From Bacteroidaceae bacterium (GTDB lineage: Bacteria; Bacteroidota; Bacteroidia; Bacteroidales; Bacteroidaceae), in contig CAAFRW010000248.1 of the NCBI GenBank assembly GCA_900765575.1, positions 1-18,635 of the forward strand: a DNA stretch of 18,635 bases, in the 5' to 3' direction. The notes beneath the pieces are model-generated. The model saw nothing but the letters and a program-made list of their open reading frames with translations. It made no database searches and was not told the DNA's origin. A program made the translations under genes and the position numbers. The first letter of the stretch is position 1; each line of letters opens with the position of its first letter. Shown piece by piece: positions 1-8,805 of the stretch.

Positions 1-29
1 GCTCAGTATACAATCTCACTATTGAAATC

Positions 30-785
30 TTACAAATCCGATTTCTGCGCCAGCACCCGTTCGGCCGCATCATAAGCTTCCTGCCAACCGCCCATATATA
101 AACGAACCCGTGATTCAAGGGCGTCTACCGACAAAACAGAGAAACGATAGCGATACTTTATCTCCCATTCTTTTACATTCATCAGCCCGCGTGCACTCTT
201 TATGTCGGATAAAACAGCTTCATAAAGTTTCTCCACGGTTGCACGGGAGGGAAGTTTCTCTAAGTCAAGGTCCCATTTCAACGGCACAGCCTTTGTCTCC
301 GGAGCTCCTTCTTTCGTATAAGGCATTCCGTAGAGATTTACCAACAAGAAGTGCATATAGGCCCTCATCAGATAAGCCTCTCCTACCAACTGATTGATAT
401 CGTCCTGACTACCCTCCGCCATTTCATCCTTCTTATCAATCACAGCATTCGCATAATAGATAGCCTTGTAGTAATACTCCCATCCGAAAGAGGCTGTAGA
501 GGCATCCGTGTTCGCATCACTCCATGTAATGATATTCTTGTAGGAAAGCATATCCGTTTCATCGGCCACAAGGGCCACTTCATCCGTACGCATCTCGCAC
601 AAAGCACGGTCGTGCATATTATAATTATAAGCGGTTATAAACAAGGAACGATACTCATCGAGCGTATTGGGAATGACTTTTCCCACCGGTTGAATATCCA
701 GGTAGCTATCGCAAGAAGCAAACAGGCAGCCTCCTATTACAGCGAAAGCCATATATAATTTCTTTATTCTATTCATACACTTCAT
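30..785 (-). CDS. SusD/RagB-like outer-membrane lipoprotein, C-terminally truncated (probable pseudogene)
   Basis: Surface lipoprotein that caps a SusC-type transporter and binds its substrate. The 251-residue product begins with a lipoprotein signal peptide and lipobox LFASC (Cys25), followed by the classic mature SusD start CDSYLDIQP. A helical TPR-like region follows, including the segment GEAYLMRAYMHFLLVNLYG typical of the SusD N-terminal half. SusD proteins usually have about 450-600 residues, so roughly the C-terminal half is missing. After the TAA at 30-32 the same frame reads D-F-N-S-E-I-V-Y and then TGA at 3-5. I read this as continuing SusD sequence interrupted by nonsense mutations, because a stretch like 'KSDL-x-D-[LF]-N' is common at this place in relatives (from memory, not a search). 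The start is 3 bases after the upstream SusC stop, the standard SusC-SusD arrangement; Met4 is an alternative start. Family assignment is sure; the cause of the truncation is not, because the window ends here. Confidence 0.85.
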   Translation of the reverse strand: MKCMNRIKKLYMAFAVIGGCLFASCDSYLDIQPVGKVIPNTLDEYRSLFITAYNYNMHDRALCEMRTDEVALVADETDMLSYKNIITWSDANTDASTASFGWEYYYKAIYYANAVIDKKDEMAEGSQDDINQLVGEAYLMRAYMHFLLVNLYGMPYTKEGAPETKAVPLKWDLDLEKLPSRATVEKLYEAVLSDIKSARGLMNVKEWEIKYRYRFSVLSVDALESRVRLYMGGWQEAYDAAERVLAQKSDL

Positions 786-788
786 CCT

Positions 789-3700
789 TTAAAAGTTCAG
801 ACTTAAATTAAATGTCACCGATTTAGGCACCGGTGTCATATACAGGTTACTTTGAGACTCCGGGTCCATATAATTGTTATAATTCGAACCCAACACGAAC
901 AGGTTACGTGCCTCTAAAGCCACTGTAGCTCCGCTTATGTTCAGTCTATGCAACCATTCCGACGGGAAACGATATCCCAAACGAAGGTTTTGCAAACGTA
1001 CATAATTCAACGGCCGTACCCACATATCCAACGAGCGATAAATGTCTTTCCTATCGGTAAACAGATAATAATCGGCCGGACAATAATTCAAATTCACCAA
1101 GGCCGGGAATTTACCATCTTTATTCTCCGGAGTCCATCGGTCCAGGATATCCCGATTCGTATTCCGTCCCGGGTCATAATCAGTAATGCTGTACGACGGA
1201 GAGGTCTTTACATGCGCCCCGAAGTAGTAAGCCAGGTTCACGTTCAGTTCCCAGTTCCGGTAATTAAACGTATTCATAAGTCCTCCCGTATAAGGAGCAT
1301 CGGAAGTACCGCCATAGCTATAAAAATCCCGTTCTTCCGAAGCCGAGATATCAGCCGGGGCATATGTATTCATACCAAAATCATCTGGAGTCATACCAAA
1401 TAATTCCTCTCCCGTTACAACGCTTCCGTCTTTCTTCACAAACTGAATACGCCCGGTTTCCGGGTCTATCCCTTTCGTCTTCAATACAAAGATGGCTCCC
1501 ACCGGATAACCTTCCCTGCCGGGTGTACGCTGGTCTTCAGGAATGTTCTCTTTCAGCACTTTGTTCTGGTTATAAGCGAAATTGAGATTAGTATACCATG
1601 AGAAGTTTTTGGTAGTAATATTGCGTGTCTGGAGATTTATTTCCACCCCTTTATTCTCCATACTTGCCCAGTTAATGGTCATGCTGCTAAATCCGTTTTC
1701 AAGCGGAAGCATCCGGGTACCTATCAAATCCGTTCCTTTCCGGTAATAGTAATCTACACTCAGGTTCACCGCCTGATTCAGCATGGCAAAGTCGAGACCC
1801 ACATTGTAAGAAGCTGTTTTCTCCCAACGTAACTTGGCATTCGGAGCCGAATTAATCACAAGGTTACTCTCTGTGTTTCCCGGTAAAAGACTGATATTCC
1901 CATATTGACCTACCAAGTACGGTGAGGTATTCTTGTCGATATTACCTTGCAAACCGTACGAGAGACGGAGAGCCAGGTTATCCATCCAAGAACGAGTACC
2001 GCTCATAAACGCCTCATTCGAAGCACGCCACAAACCACTGAAAGAGTAGATAGGCAACCAACGGTATTTCTTATCCACCCCAAAAAGGTCGGAACCATCC
2101 GAACGTACACTTGCCCCTACCACATAGCGGTTCAACAATGTATACGAACCATTGGCATAGAACGAGGCAAAAGCATTTACCGCCTTTGATTGGGAACCTA
2201 AAGAATACTGGGCCTCTTTTGCTTGTGCTTCATCTTTAAAGATTAATGGAATAGTAGTCAATGTTTTCGGGTCGTAACCGTATCCGATAGAAGAATTGGA
2301 ATCATACCAGTTCTTGCGTATTTCCGTTCCTCCCATCATCTGCACATCATGTATTTCATTAAAGGTCTTCTTCCATTCGCCTTGCAACTTCCACGTAAAT
2401 TGCGAGGTATTCGACTCGCTTACCTTATGCATACCTCCTGTAGAGGGGAACACATATTTGTAGCCTCCGCTCGCACTATCCCAATATTGACTATTGATAT
2501 ACAGATTACGCATGGTAAACGTATGCTGTCCTGCATACTGGTCCTGCGACGAATTATCCCATTGTATACCCAACTGCGAAGTGAACTTCCATTCTTCATT
2601 CAAGCGCAACTCAGCATCAAAGATGGTATTAAGGGAGGTAATCGTCGTCTTATTATGTGTATTGTCGCGCTCTTCAAAGATATTGAAAGCTTTTTTCGGG
2701 TCCGGCTGACTGCTGGATGAAATATCATAGTCGTACACATAATTACCCTCCGCATCATAAGGCTGATAATAAGGATTGGCTGTACGGGAATAGAACACAG
2801 GGTTGGAATAACCGTATGTATCAGACATAAAGTTCCTGCTTTTACGGCGATTGGCAAAGATAGAAACGCCTACTTTGAAGAGTTTGTTTACCTGATAGGA
2901 TGTTTTACTCGTCAAATTGAAACGGCTGTTGCTTACACCGGGCACATTACCATTCTCCAACGTATAGCCCAATGAGTTGTAATAGGTCACCTTCTCACTA
3001 CCGCCGGAGATGCTTACGTTGTATTCCTGCGTAAAGGCATCACGGAACAGGATATCTCCCCAATCGGTATTGATGGCTTTCAGTCGGTTAATTTCATTCT
3101 GTGCTTCAGTGCTCAGTCCATCCCAGCCTTGGGCACGATAAGCATCGAACAAATCATACTTTCTCAATACATCGGCCACTCCACCTTTCTCATGATAATT
3201 TGGTACAGATGCCCAATATTGTTCCCCGTAAGGCTCTTTCATCAATTGCAGTTCCAGATTGATTTTCTCTTCCGCATTCATCAGATTCAGACGGTCGGTA
3301 TCCAGATTCGGTGTATAAGTGAGCTTCGTATTGAAGTTAATGACCGGCTTTCCGGAACGTCCTTTCTTGGTGGTAACCACAATCACACCGTTGGCGGCAC
3401 GGGCACCGTAGATAGCGGTAGCCGCCGCATCTTTCAGGATAGTGATACTTTCGATATCGTTCGGACTCAGTCCGGCAATAGACGACTGTGCCATGTTGGT
3501 AATGTCGTTGTCGTTATTTGCATCCAAGGTAGGAATATCGGTTCCCTCCAAAGGCATACCGTCCAACACCCAAAGCGGGTCTTGCGTTCCGCTCAGCGAA
3601 GCCGTACCACGGATACGGATACGTGCCGGCGAGCCCGGTGCTCCGGAAGTATTGGTCACAGATACGCCGGCTACTTGTCCGGCCAAGGCCTGGTCGATAC

Positions 3701-4145
3701 TTTTTACTCCGGCTATCATAGCATCCGTAACCTCTACCTTAGAAACGGCAGCCGTCAGTTTACGGCGTTCCAGCTCCTGGTAACCGGTTACCACCACATC
3801 GCCCAAGGTATGCGAAGAGACCTGCAGCACAATGCGGTAAGTGTCTTTTCCCCGTTGCAAAGCTATCGTCTGTTCTTCATAACCTATATAGCTACAAAAC
3901 AATTTAGTTACTTCTTCGGGTACGGAAAGCGTAAAGTTTCCGTCCATATCAGTAATGGTTCCTAACGATGCCAAAGAAGAACCAACCTTCTTCAGTTCAT
4001 CGGCAGATACATACACAGATGCACCTATCAATGGCAAGTTATCGTCTCCGGAGAGCACTACGCCATTAATGGTACGGTTGCCGGCACTGGCCATCACCAG
4101 CGCATTGGCAAGTAAGCATACAAGAATACACAAATGTTTTCTCAT
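789..4145 (-). CDS. SusC/RagA-family TonB-dependent outer-membrane transporter
   Basis: Outer-membrane beta-barrel that imports oligomers (glycans or peptides) using TonB energy, with a SusD lipoprotein as lid. The 1118 residues are a normal SusC length. A signal peptide covers about residues 1-21. A carboxypeptidase-regulatory-like domain follows (about 24-110; GVVLSGDDNLPLIGASV, then GTITDMDGNFTLSVP). The segment LGDVVVTGY is TonB-box-like, and the plug runs to about 260 with IRIRGTASL, PLWVLDGMP and ILKDAAATAIYGARAANGVI. The rest is barrel, ending in an aromatic terminal strand (FNLSLNF). No STN domain precedes it, so it is not the anti-sigma-coupled type. It lies 112 bases downstream of the metalloprotease and 3 bases upstream of the SusD gene. 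No TAnnTTTG motif was seen in that 112-base gap, so co-transcription with the protease is likely. Substrate is inferred only; the neighbour suggests peptides, as for RagA of Porphyromonas gingivalis. Confidence 0.95.
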   Translation of the reverse strand: MRKHLCILVCLLANALVMASAGNRTINGVVLSGDDNLPLIGASVYVSADELKKVGSSLASLGTITDMDGNFTLSVPEEVTKLFCSYIGYEEQTIALQRGKDTYRIVLQVSSHTLGDVVVTGYQELERRKLTAAVSKVEVTDAMIAGVKSIDQALAGQVAGVSVTNTSGAPGSPARIRIRGTASLSGTQDPLWVLDGMPLEGTDIPTLDANNDNDITNMAQSSIAGLSPNDIESITILKDAAATAIYGARAANGVIVVTTKKGRSGKPVINFNTKLTYTPNLDTDRLNLMNAEEKINLELQLMKEPYGEQYWASVPNYHEKGGVADVLRKYDLFDAYRAQGWDGLSTEAQNEINRLKAINTDWGDILFRDAFTQEYNVSISGGSEKVTYYNSLGYTLENGNVPGVSNSRFNLTSKTSYQVNKLFKVGVSIFANRRKSRNFMSDTYGYSNPVFYSRTANPYYQPYDAEGNYVYDYDISSSSQPDPKKAFNIFEERDNTHNKTTITSLNTIFDAELRLNEEWKFTSQLGIQWDNSSQDQYAGQHTFTMRNLYINSQYWDSASGGYKYVFPSTGGMHKVSESNTSQFTWKLQGEWKKTFNEIHDVQMMGGTEIRKNWYDSNSSIGYGYDPKTLTTIPLIFKDEAQAKEAQYSLGSQSKAVNAFASFYANGSYTLLNRYVVGASVRSDGSDLFGVDKKYRWLPIYSFSGLWRASNEAFMSGTRSWMDNLALRLSYGLQGNIDKNTSPYLVGQYGNISLLPGNTESNLVINSAPNAKLRWEKTASYNVGLDFAMLNQAVNLSVDYYYRKGTDLIGTRMLPLENGFSSMTINWASMENKGVEINLQTRNITTKNFSWYTNLNFAYNQNKVLKENIPEDQRTPGREGYPVGAIFVLKTKGIDPETGRIQFVKKDGSVVTGEELFGMTPDDFGMNTYAPADISASEERDFYSYGGTSDAPYTGGLMNTFNYRNWELNVNLAYYFGAHVKTSPSYSITDYDPGRNTNRDILDRWTPENKDGKFPALVNLNYCPADYYLFTDRKDIYRSLDMWVRPLNYVRLQNLRLGYRFPSEWLHRLNISGATVALEARNLFVLGSNYNNYMDPESQSNLYMTPVPKSVTFNLSLNF

Positions 4146-4257
4146 CGATTAATAATAGAGTTTTAGTTATTAATAATTCATCCCATATAATAATAGAGGG
4201 CTTCCCGTAAGGGGACAATACACCCTGAATAGAAGCGTAAGTTTCTTTTTATTCCTT

Positions 4258-6888
4258 CTATTTTACCCCTAATGCCGTATTGATACGCAGAATCATATCT
4301 TCGTAATGATAACGCGCCGCGATATCAGAAGTGCCCAGACGACTCTGCAACAATCTTTTAATACGCAACAGCTCTCCACGCTTCACAGAGATGGCGTCTG
4401 AAATACGGTTCAACTGCGAACCATAGAAATTCAGCACCCGGGAAGCGCCCATGCGGTCTTCTGCACGGAGAGCCTGCTGCTCTGCCGCATGGCAACTGCA
4501 AAACGGGGTAGCCGCATCGAGCAGGAAGTGTTCGTTGGCTATCTTCTTGTTTATCTTCACCGCTTCCGGCTCGGCAGCAGCGGTAAGCAGTGCGTCGAGG
4601 AAGTTCTTCTGTAAAGAGCGTTCCATCACATTGGGCACACCTCCGCGTTCGGTCACGCCGAAGATGCTTTTGTGCAAGCCATCCATCAGTTCCACTACTG
4701 TGAACGCTTTTTTGCCATTTACCGACTCGTTCTCAAGCATACGCATCAAACGGTTGTTGTTCAGCAAATCCCACAGGATGTAAGCCTGCGCATTCTTCAA
4801 TATCTGCGTAGGCGCATTTTCCTGCTTTCCGTTCGGAGTGTCGCGAAGAAGGTAAGTATACTCGCCTACTTCCGTATCGAACAGCCATTGCGGGAAGGTC
4901 AGCACTTCATCGAGGAGAAACTTTAAAGAGGCTTGCTGCTTATCCTTCTCCACAAACGTATAAGTCTTTACGCCATCGCCTACCGTGGTATTCTCTATAT
5001 AGATGCCGCCGATATTCGCCAGCACATGATATAAGTAATTGTTCCATTGGTTGATTACCGCATAGTAAAGGCGGGAAGCTTCTTCGTAAGTTTGTCCTTT
5101 CTCTCCGGTAGTAGTCCACTTGATAATCTGGGGAACAATGCGCTTTAAATTCGCAATACCCAACTGGGAAGAGCGTACCGGGTCGTCGCCTAAGTCCTCG
5201 TTCTGCGCACGTGGGTCTACAGCATCGCGCACATCCTGTGCCTCGCTATATTTATAAAGCCGGCCCGTATGTTTACTCAGGAAGTCGTACAGCAACTCCT
5301 TTTCTTCATCGGGAGTGTTCTTTCCATACCAACGGTAACCGTATTCAATGGCAAACATATCGTACACGCCCACATGCGGCGAAAGCACTTTCACTCTATC
5401 ACCGGGCTGGGCGATATAGTTAAAACGGGCATAGTCCATGATGGACGAAGCAGTCGATTTCATTTTAGAGGTAAACGCTTCCGAACGCAACGAATCGGTA
5501 GGGAAAGCGGCCGAGCCCATCATATTATGGCGCAAACCTAAAGAGTGACCTACCTCATGACAAGCCACAAAACGAATGGCATCGCCCATTAAAGAATCCG
5601 GCAACTGCACACTACGCGCCTCCGGGCACACGGCTCCGGTTTGCACCGTAATCCACTCGCGTACCATAGAGAGTACATTGTGCCACCATATAATGTCCGC
5701 TTCCAATATTTCGCCCGAACGAGGGTCGAGCACGGAAGGACCCATGGCATTCTTCTTTTCCGAAGCAGCATAGGTCAGCACCGAGTAGTTCACATCGTCC
5801 ATGTCTATTTGCATGCTGTCGGTTATCTCTTTGGCGATGATGGCATGCTTGAAACCTGCCTTTTCGAAAGCAGCCTGCCAGTCTTCAATACCTTGTTTGA
5901 TGTATTTCCGCCAAGGATAAGGAGTGGAGCTATCGAGGTAAAAAACAATCGGTTTGGCCGGTTCCACCAGTTGGCCGTTTAAGTAAGCCTCCCTATCCTC
6001 CGGTTTAGGCTCCAGGCGCCAACGAGTGATAAAGTGTTTCTTATCGGCACCCTGTTGCGCATCGCTAAAACTCAATAAAGGATTGGTAAAATAGCCTACC
6101 TTTTGATTGTCGTAACGTCCCATCATCGGTGTTTCAGGCAGTAAGAGCATAGACGAGCTTACTTCCACCGTTACATACACACTGGTGGTTCCTTCGGTTA
6201 CTTTCGTAGTGAGTTCCGAAGTAGCTACAATATTATTCGGGAACGATTTCACAGATAAGATGCGCGAAAGGTTTTTGATGGCCGAAGTGCCCAGATTGAT
6301 ATTGGTAAATACGTTGTTGATACTGGTTTCGGTACCATCATAAATATCATTCACCTTAATAACCAACGCCGTAGAGTCGGCATTGATTGCTTCTATCTTA
6401 AACGCGGCTATCAGCGGAGAAATAAAGTTATCTTCTACCGAGCGATAGATAGCGTCTGCTTTAGGAGCCAACGGCAACGGACGCTTTTGTCTAAACATGA
6501 CCTTGCCGGCAGCTTTATCCCATTCAATACCCAACATCTGGTTCTCATAGTTCACACCCTTGTTTACACCCGCTTCATTCAACTCGGAAGGTACGCGTTG
6601 CAACTTATTCACCACCAACAAATCGCGGCCTAACAAGGCGGTAGGGATTTCAAAATAGTAATCACCTTTCTTCTGATATATGGTAAACATTCCTTTGGCT
6701 ACATGGCTCCCTTCTATCAGCTTCTCGTAATCCGTTTTCGATTTCTCTTCTTCCTTTTCCGGTTTCTTCTTTTTCTTCTTAAACCAACCCATGCCCGTTG
6801 CCGGACCTGTTGTGTTCGCTGCGACAAGGTCGCCTCCTATTAACATACAGGCAATGACCACTGCCATTACTTTAACATACATTTTCAT
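4258..6888 (-). CDS. secreted zinc-dependent metalloprotease (DUF5117/DUF5118/DUF4953 metzincin)
   Basis: Predicted exported metallopeptidase of 876 residues. From this start: signal peptide about 1-24 (VIACMLIGGDLVAA); a charged linker with six consecutive lysines (37-42) and then glutamates; a DUF5118-like N-terminal segment (HVAKGMFTIYQKKGDYYFEIP); a DUF5117-like region ending near MMGRYDNQKVGYFTNP; and a C-terminal catalytic zincin domain. The zinc motif HEVGHSLGLRHN is at 444-455 (HExxHxxGxxH, three His ligands and catalytic Glu445). The metzincin Met-turn SIMDY has Met484. A longer frame reaches 6945, but a -7 promoter motif at 6926-6933 lies inside it, and the signal peptide starts properly at 6888 (or 6882). 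As first gene of a unit with SusC and SusD, it probably supplies peptides for uptake. That role is inference; family and catalytic class are clear. Confidence 0.93.
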   Translation of the reverse strand: MKMYVKVMAVVIACMLIGGDLVAANTTGPATGMGWFKKKKKKPEKEEEKSKTDYEKLIEGSHVAKGMFTIYQKKGDYYFEIPTALLGRDLLVVNKLQRVPSELNEAGVNKGVNYENQMLGIEWDKAAGKVMFRQKRPLPLAPKADAIYRSVEDNFISPLIAAFKIEAINADSTALVIKVNDIYDGTETSINNVFTNINLGTSAIKNLSRILSVKSFPNNIVATSELTTKVTEGTTSVYVTVEVSSSMLLLPETPMMGRYDNQKVGYFTNPLLSFSDAQQGADKKHFITRWRLEPKPEDREAYLNGQLVEPAKPIVFYLDSSTPYPWRKYIKQGIEDWQAAFEKAGFKHAIIAKEITDSMQIDMDDVNYSVLTYAASEKKNAMGPSVLDPRSGEILEADIIWWHNVLSMVREWITVQTGAVCPEARSVQLPDSLMGDAIRFVACHEVGHSLGLRHNMMGSAAFPTDSLRSEAFTSKMKSTASSIMDYARFNYIAQPGDRVKVLSPHVGVYDMFAIEYGYRWYGKNTPDEEKELLYDFLSKHTGRLYKYSEAQDVRDAVDPRAQNEDLGDDPVRSSQLGIANLKRIVPQIIKWTTTGEKGQTYEEASRLYYAVINQWNNYLYHVLANIGGIYIENTTVGDGVKTYTFVEKDKQQASLKFLLDEVLTFPQWLFDTEVGEYTYLLRDTPNGKQENAPTQILKNAQAYILWDLLNNNRLMRMLENESVNGKKAFTVVELMDGLHKSIFGVTERGGVPNVMERSLQKNFLDALLTAAAEPEAVKINKKIANEHFLLDAATPFCSCHAAEQQALRAEDRMGASRVLNFYGSQLNRISDAISVKRGELLRIKRLLQSRLGTSDIAARYHYEDMILRINTALGVK

Positions 6889-6925
6889 CAAGCTTCTAAT
6901 AGATTTAATTAGTAAAAATAGCCCG

Positions 6926-6933
6926 CAAAAATA
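6926..6933 (-). promoter_or_regulatory. Bacteroidetes -7 promoter element for the metalloprotease operon
   Basis: On the minus strand this reads TATTTTTG, an exact match to TAnnTTTG. Transcription would start about 7 bases downstream, giving a leader of roughly 30-37 bases to the ATG at 6888 or 6882. A -33 element is poor: the nearest TTG (6961-6959) is 25 bases upstream instead of about 19. It also argues against the longer reading frame starting at 6945. Confidence 0.55.
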
Positions 6934-7026
6934 CAAACATTTCATTATACAGAGTCTTCAAGCTTCTCCCGATTATATATATAAAAGAATTATTAACTAA
7001 CATCCTGCTACCATTCTTTGCTTTTC

Positions 7027-7057
7027 TTTGCACTTTAGTCAAAATAGAGTACATTTG
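7027..7057 (+). promoter_or_regulatory. Bacteroidetes promoter (-33/-7) for the two-domain esterase
   Basis: The -33 element TTTG (7027-7030) is followed, after exactly 19 bases, by the -7 element TACATTTG (7050-7057, TAnnTTTG). This is close to the full sigma-ABfr consensus. The predicted start near 7064 leaves a leader of about 30 bases before the ATG at 7094. It is divergent from the protease promoter, about 100 bases away. Confidence 0.75.
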
Positions 7058-7093
7058 CAGAAACAAAAGAGCAACCTATAATATCGAGATACG

Positions 7094-8536
7094 ATGAAAC
7101 AACAGTTAAGATGGATGGTGCTTCCAATTCTACTCTTCCTCGTCGGGAGCATTCAGGCACAAGAGAAAAAGAACATCAAAGTGGCTTGTATAGGCAACAG
7201 CATCACACAAGGCGTAGGCGTGAAGAACATGTACCAGGATAGTTACCCCGGCGTGTTGGCGCAGTGGCTGGGTAAAGGGTACGATGTACGCAACTTCGGC
7301 AACAGCGGACGCACCATGCTGATGAAAGGCGACCGCCCTTACATGAAAGAACAGAAATATCGGGATGCGCTGGCTTTTCAGCCGGACATCGTCACCATTA
7401 AACTGGGAACGAACGATACCAAAGACATAAACTGGCCGGCACACGGAGACGAGTTCGAAACGGATATGCGTACCATGGTGGCCGCCTTTCAGGCACTTCC
7501 CTCCCATCCTACCATTTACCTATGTTATCCCGTGCCGCCTACCAAAGTGCAATGGACTATTAACGACAGCACCATCGTGCAACACATCATTCCCATTATC
7601 AACAAGATAGCCAAGGATATGGACGTAAAGGTGATTGATTTGCATACGCCTCTGCTTGCCCACCCCGAATGTTTCCCCGACTGTGTACATCCTAACGAAG
7701 AGGGAGCCATGCGCATTGCAACGGAAATATACCGTTCGCTCACAGGCAAAGAGCCAGCACCGTATACTCCCGGCCGGCCGTTCCCCGGCAAATGTTCCAC
7801 GTGGAAAGGATTCGATAAGTACGAGTTCTATCACAACGGACGTCAGGCTATTGTAGTTGCTCCGAAAGAGGACAAAGGGAATGCTTCCACACCTCAGGTG
7901 GAAGGCCGCCCGTGGATATGGCGTCCGGCATTTTTCGGAGCTTTTGCTTCCGTCGATTCGTCGCTCCTCGAAAGAGGGTTCTACGTGGTTTACTACGACC
8001 TAACTCATCTCTATGGAAGTCCGCGCGCCATGCAGCTCGGCAACGACTTCTATAAGACAATGACGAAGTTCTACAAACTCAATAAGAAGGTCACGCTGGA
8101 AGGTTTCAGTCGCGGAGGCTATTTTGCACTCAATTGGGCGGCGACTTATCCCCGGAAGGTGGCCTGCCTCTACGTAGATGCTCCGGTTTGTAACATCGAA
8201 AGCTGGCCTTCGCGCAAGGAGACTAAACTATGGAACGATTTCCTCACCGAATGGAAGCTGACGGAAGCCGATATGAAGGACTTTAAAGGAAACCCGATTG
8301 ATTGTGTAGAGCCGGTTGCAGAAGTCCGGATTCCGGTGATAGCTGTTTGTGGAACAGCGGATAAGGTAGTGCCTTACGAAGAGAATTTCGCTATCTGGAA
8401 AGAGCGTTACGAGAAGCTGGGAGGGAACGTAAAACTCATCCTGAAAGAGGGTTGCGACCACCACCCGCATAGCTTGGAGAATCCTACCGAGATAGTGGAT
8501 TTCATTATCAAAGCACAAGAGGAAAGCGCTAAATAA
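7094..8536 (+). CDS. secreted two-domain esterase: SGNH/GDSL hydrolase fused to an alpha/beta hydrolase
   Basis: Predicted periplasmic or surface hydrolase of 480 residues with two catalytic domains. A signal peptide ends at about Ala22 (SIQA|Q). Residues about 27-215 form an SGNH hydrolase: block I CIGNSITQG with nucleophile Ser36 (GNS instead of GDS), block II NFGNSG, block III LGTND, and block V DCVHPNEEG with Asp196 and His199. Residues about 225-480 form an alpha/beta hydrolase with nucleophile elbow GFSRGGY (Ser339), a probable acid in GTADKVVP, and a His cluster GCDHHPH (His456/457/459). Both catalytic sets look complete. SGNH proteins of this kind often remove acetyl or methyl groups from glycans, so polysaccharide or sialate de-esterification is a fair guess; the substrate cannot be read from sequence. 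It has its own promoter and faces away from the protease operon. Confidence 0.9.
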   Translation: MKQQLRWMVLPILLFLVGSIQAQEKKNIKVACIGNSITQGVGVKNMYQDSYPGVLAQWLGKGYDVRNFGNSGRTMLMKGDRPYMKEQKYRDALAFQPDIVTIKLGTNDTKDINWPAHGDEFETDMRTMVAAFQALPSHPTIYLCYPVPPTKVQWTINDSTIVQHIIPIINKIAKDMDVKVIDLHTPLLAHPECFPDCVHPNEEGAMRIATEIYRSLTGKEPAPYTPGRPFPGKCSTWKGFDKYEFYHNGRQAIVVAPKEDKGNASTPQVEGRPWIWRPAFFGAFASVDSSLLERGFYVVYYDLTHLYGSPRAMQLGNDFYKTMTKFYKLNKKVTLEGFSRGGYFALNWAATYPRKVACLYVDAPVCNIESWPSRKETKLWNDFLTEWKLTEADMKDFKGNPIDCVEPVAEVRIPVIAVCGTADKVVPYEENFAIWKERYEKLGGNVKLILKEGCDHHPHSLENPTEIVDFIIKAQEESAK

Positions 8537-8590
8537 AACGAAAGCTCCCCGGCTAAAGCACACAAATAAAAAACGAACGTAATGGATATC

Positions 8591-8713
8591 CCATTTTATG
8601 CCACGCCTGTGGCACAGTTGTGACAGAAGGCTTGGCACACTTGTGACACAAGCTTTGGCACAGTTGTGACACAGGTATTGGCACAACCATGCCACAGGCG
8701 TGGCATAAGATGG
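8591..8713. repeat. 123-base element: 24-base inverted ends enclosing 23-base tandem repeats
   Basis: The arms 8591-8614 and 8690-8713 are inverted copies matching at 23 of 24 positions; weaker similarity extends to 8586 and 8718. Each arm contains a smaller hairpin-capable palindrome, TGCCAC-N4-GTGGCA. Inside, units begin GGCACA at 8611, 8634, 8657 and 8680 (period 23), with a last GGCAT at 8702. Three units carry GGCACA(G/C)TTGTGACA, itself an imperfect dyad with CACA and TGTG half-sites. A 23-base period cannot preserve a reading frame, so it is not a coding repeat. It lies between the 3' ends of the convergent esterase and Dabb genes; 8537-8590 and 8714-8805 show nothing else. It could be a non-autonomous mobile element, a REP-like element, a bidirectional terminator or a protein-binding array. 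No target-site duplication was evident. Confidence 0.85.
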
Positions 8714-8805
8714 AAGATAGACAAAGATAAAAAGCAGCCGCAAGGGAACGCTTCAAGCAAAGGGTAAGGAGCCCAAACCAAGCACCTATATTGCCTGCAA
8801 GAAGC

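Noticed and set aside
3129..3965. 278-residue plus-strand reading frame
   Set aside because: It is wholly antisense to the well-supported SusC gene, has no recognisable domain, and is a codon-bias shadow like the other long antisense frames in the window.
4151..4198. Direct repeat AATAATAGAG (4151-4160 and 4189-4198) upstream of the first SusC
   Set aside because: Very AT-rich context with only two copies; likely chance, and no promoter motif is associated.
6889..6945. Longer N-terminus for the metalloprotease
   Set aside because: The promoter motif at 6926-6933 lies inside it, and the extra 19 residues would precede a normal signal peptide that starts at 6888.
8228..8781. Cys/His-rich antisense reading frames across the 23-base repeats
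   Set aside because: The repeat period is 23, not a multiple of 3, so the frame changes in every unit; three frames give similar Cys-rich strings, and part of one is antisense to the esterase.
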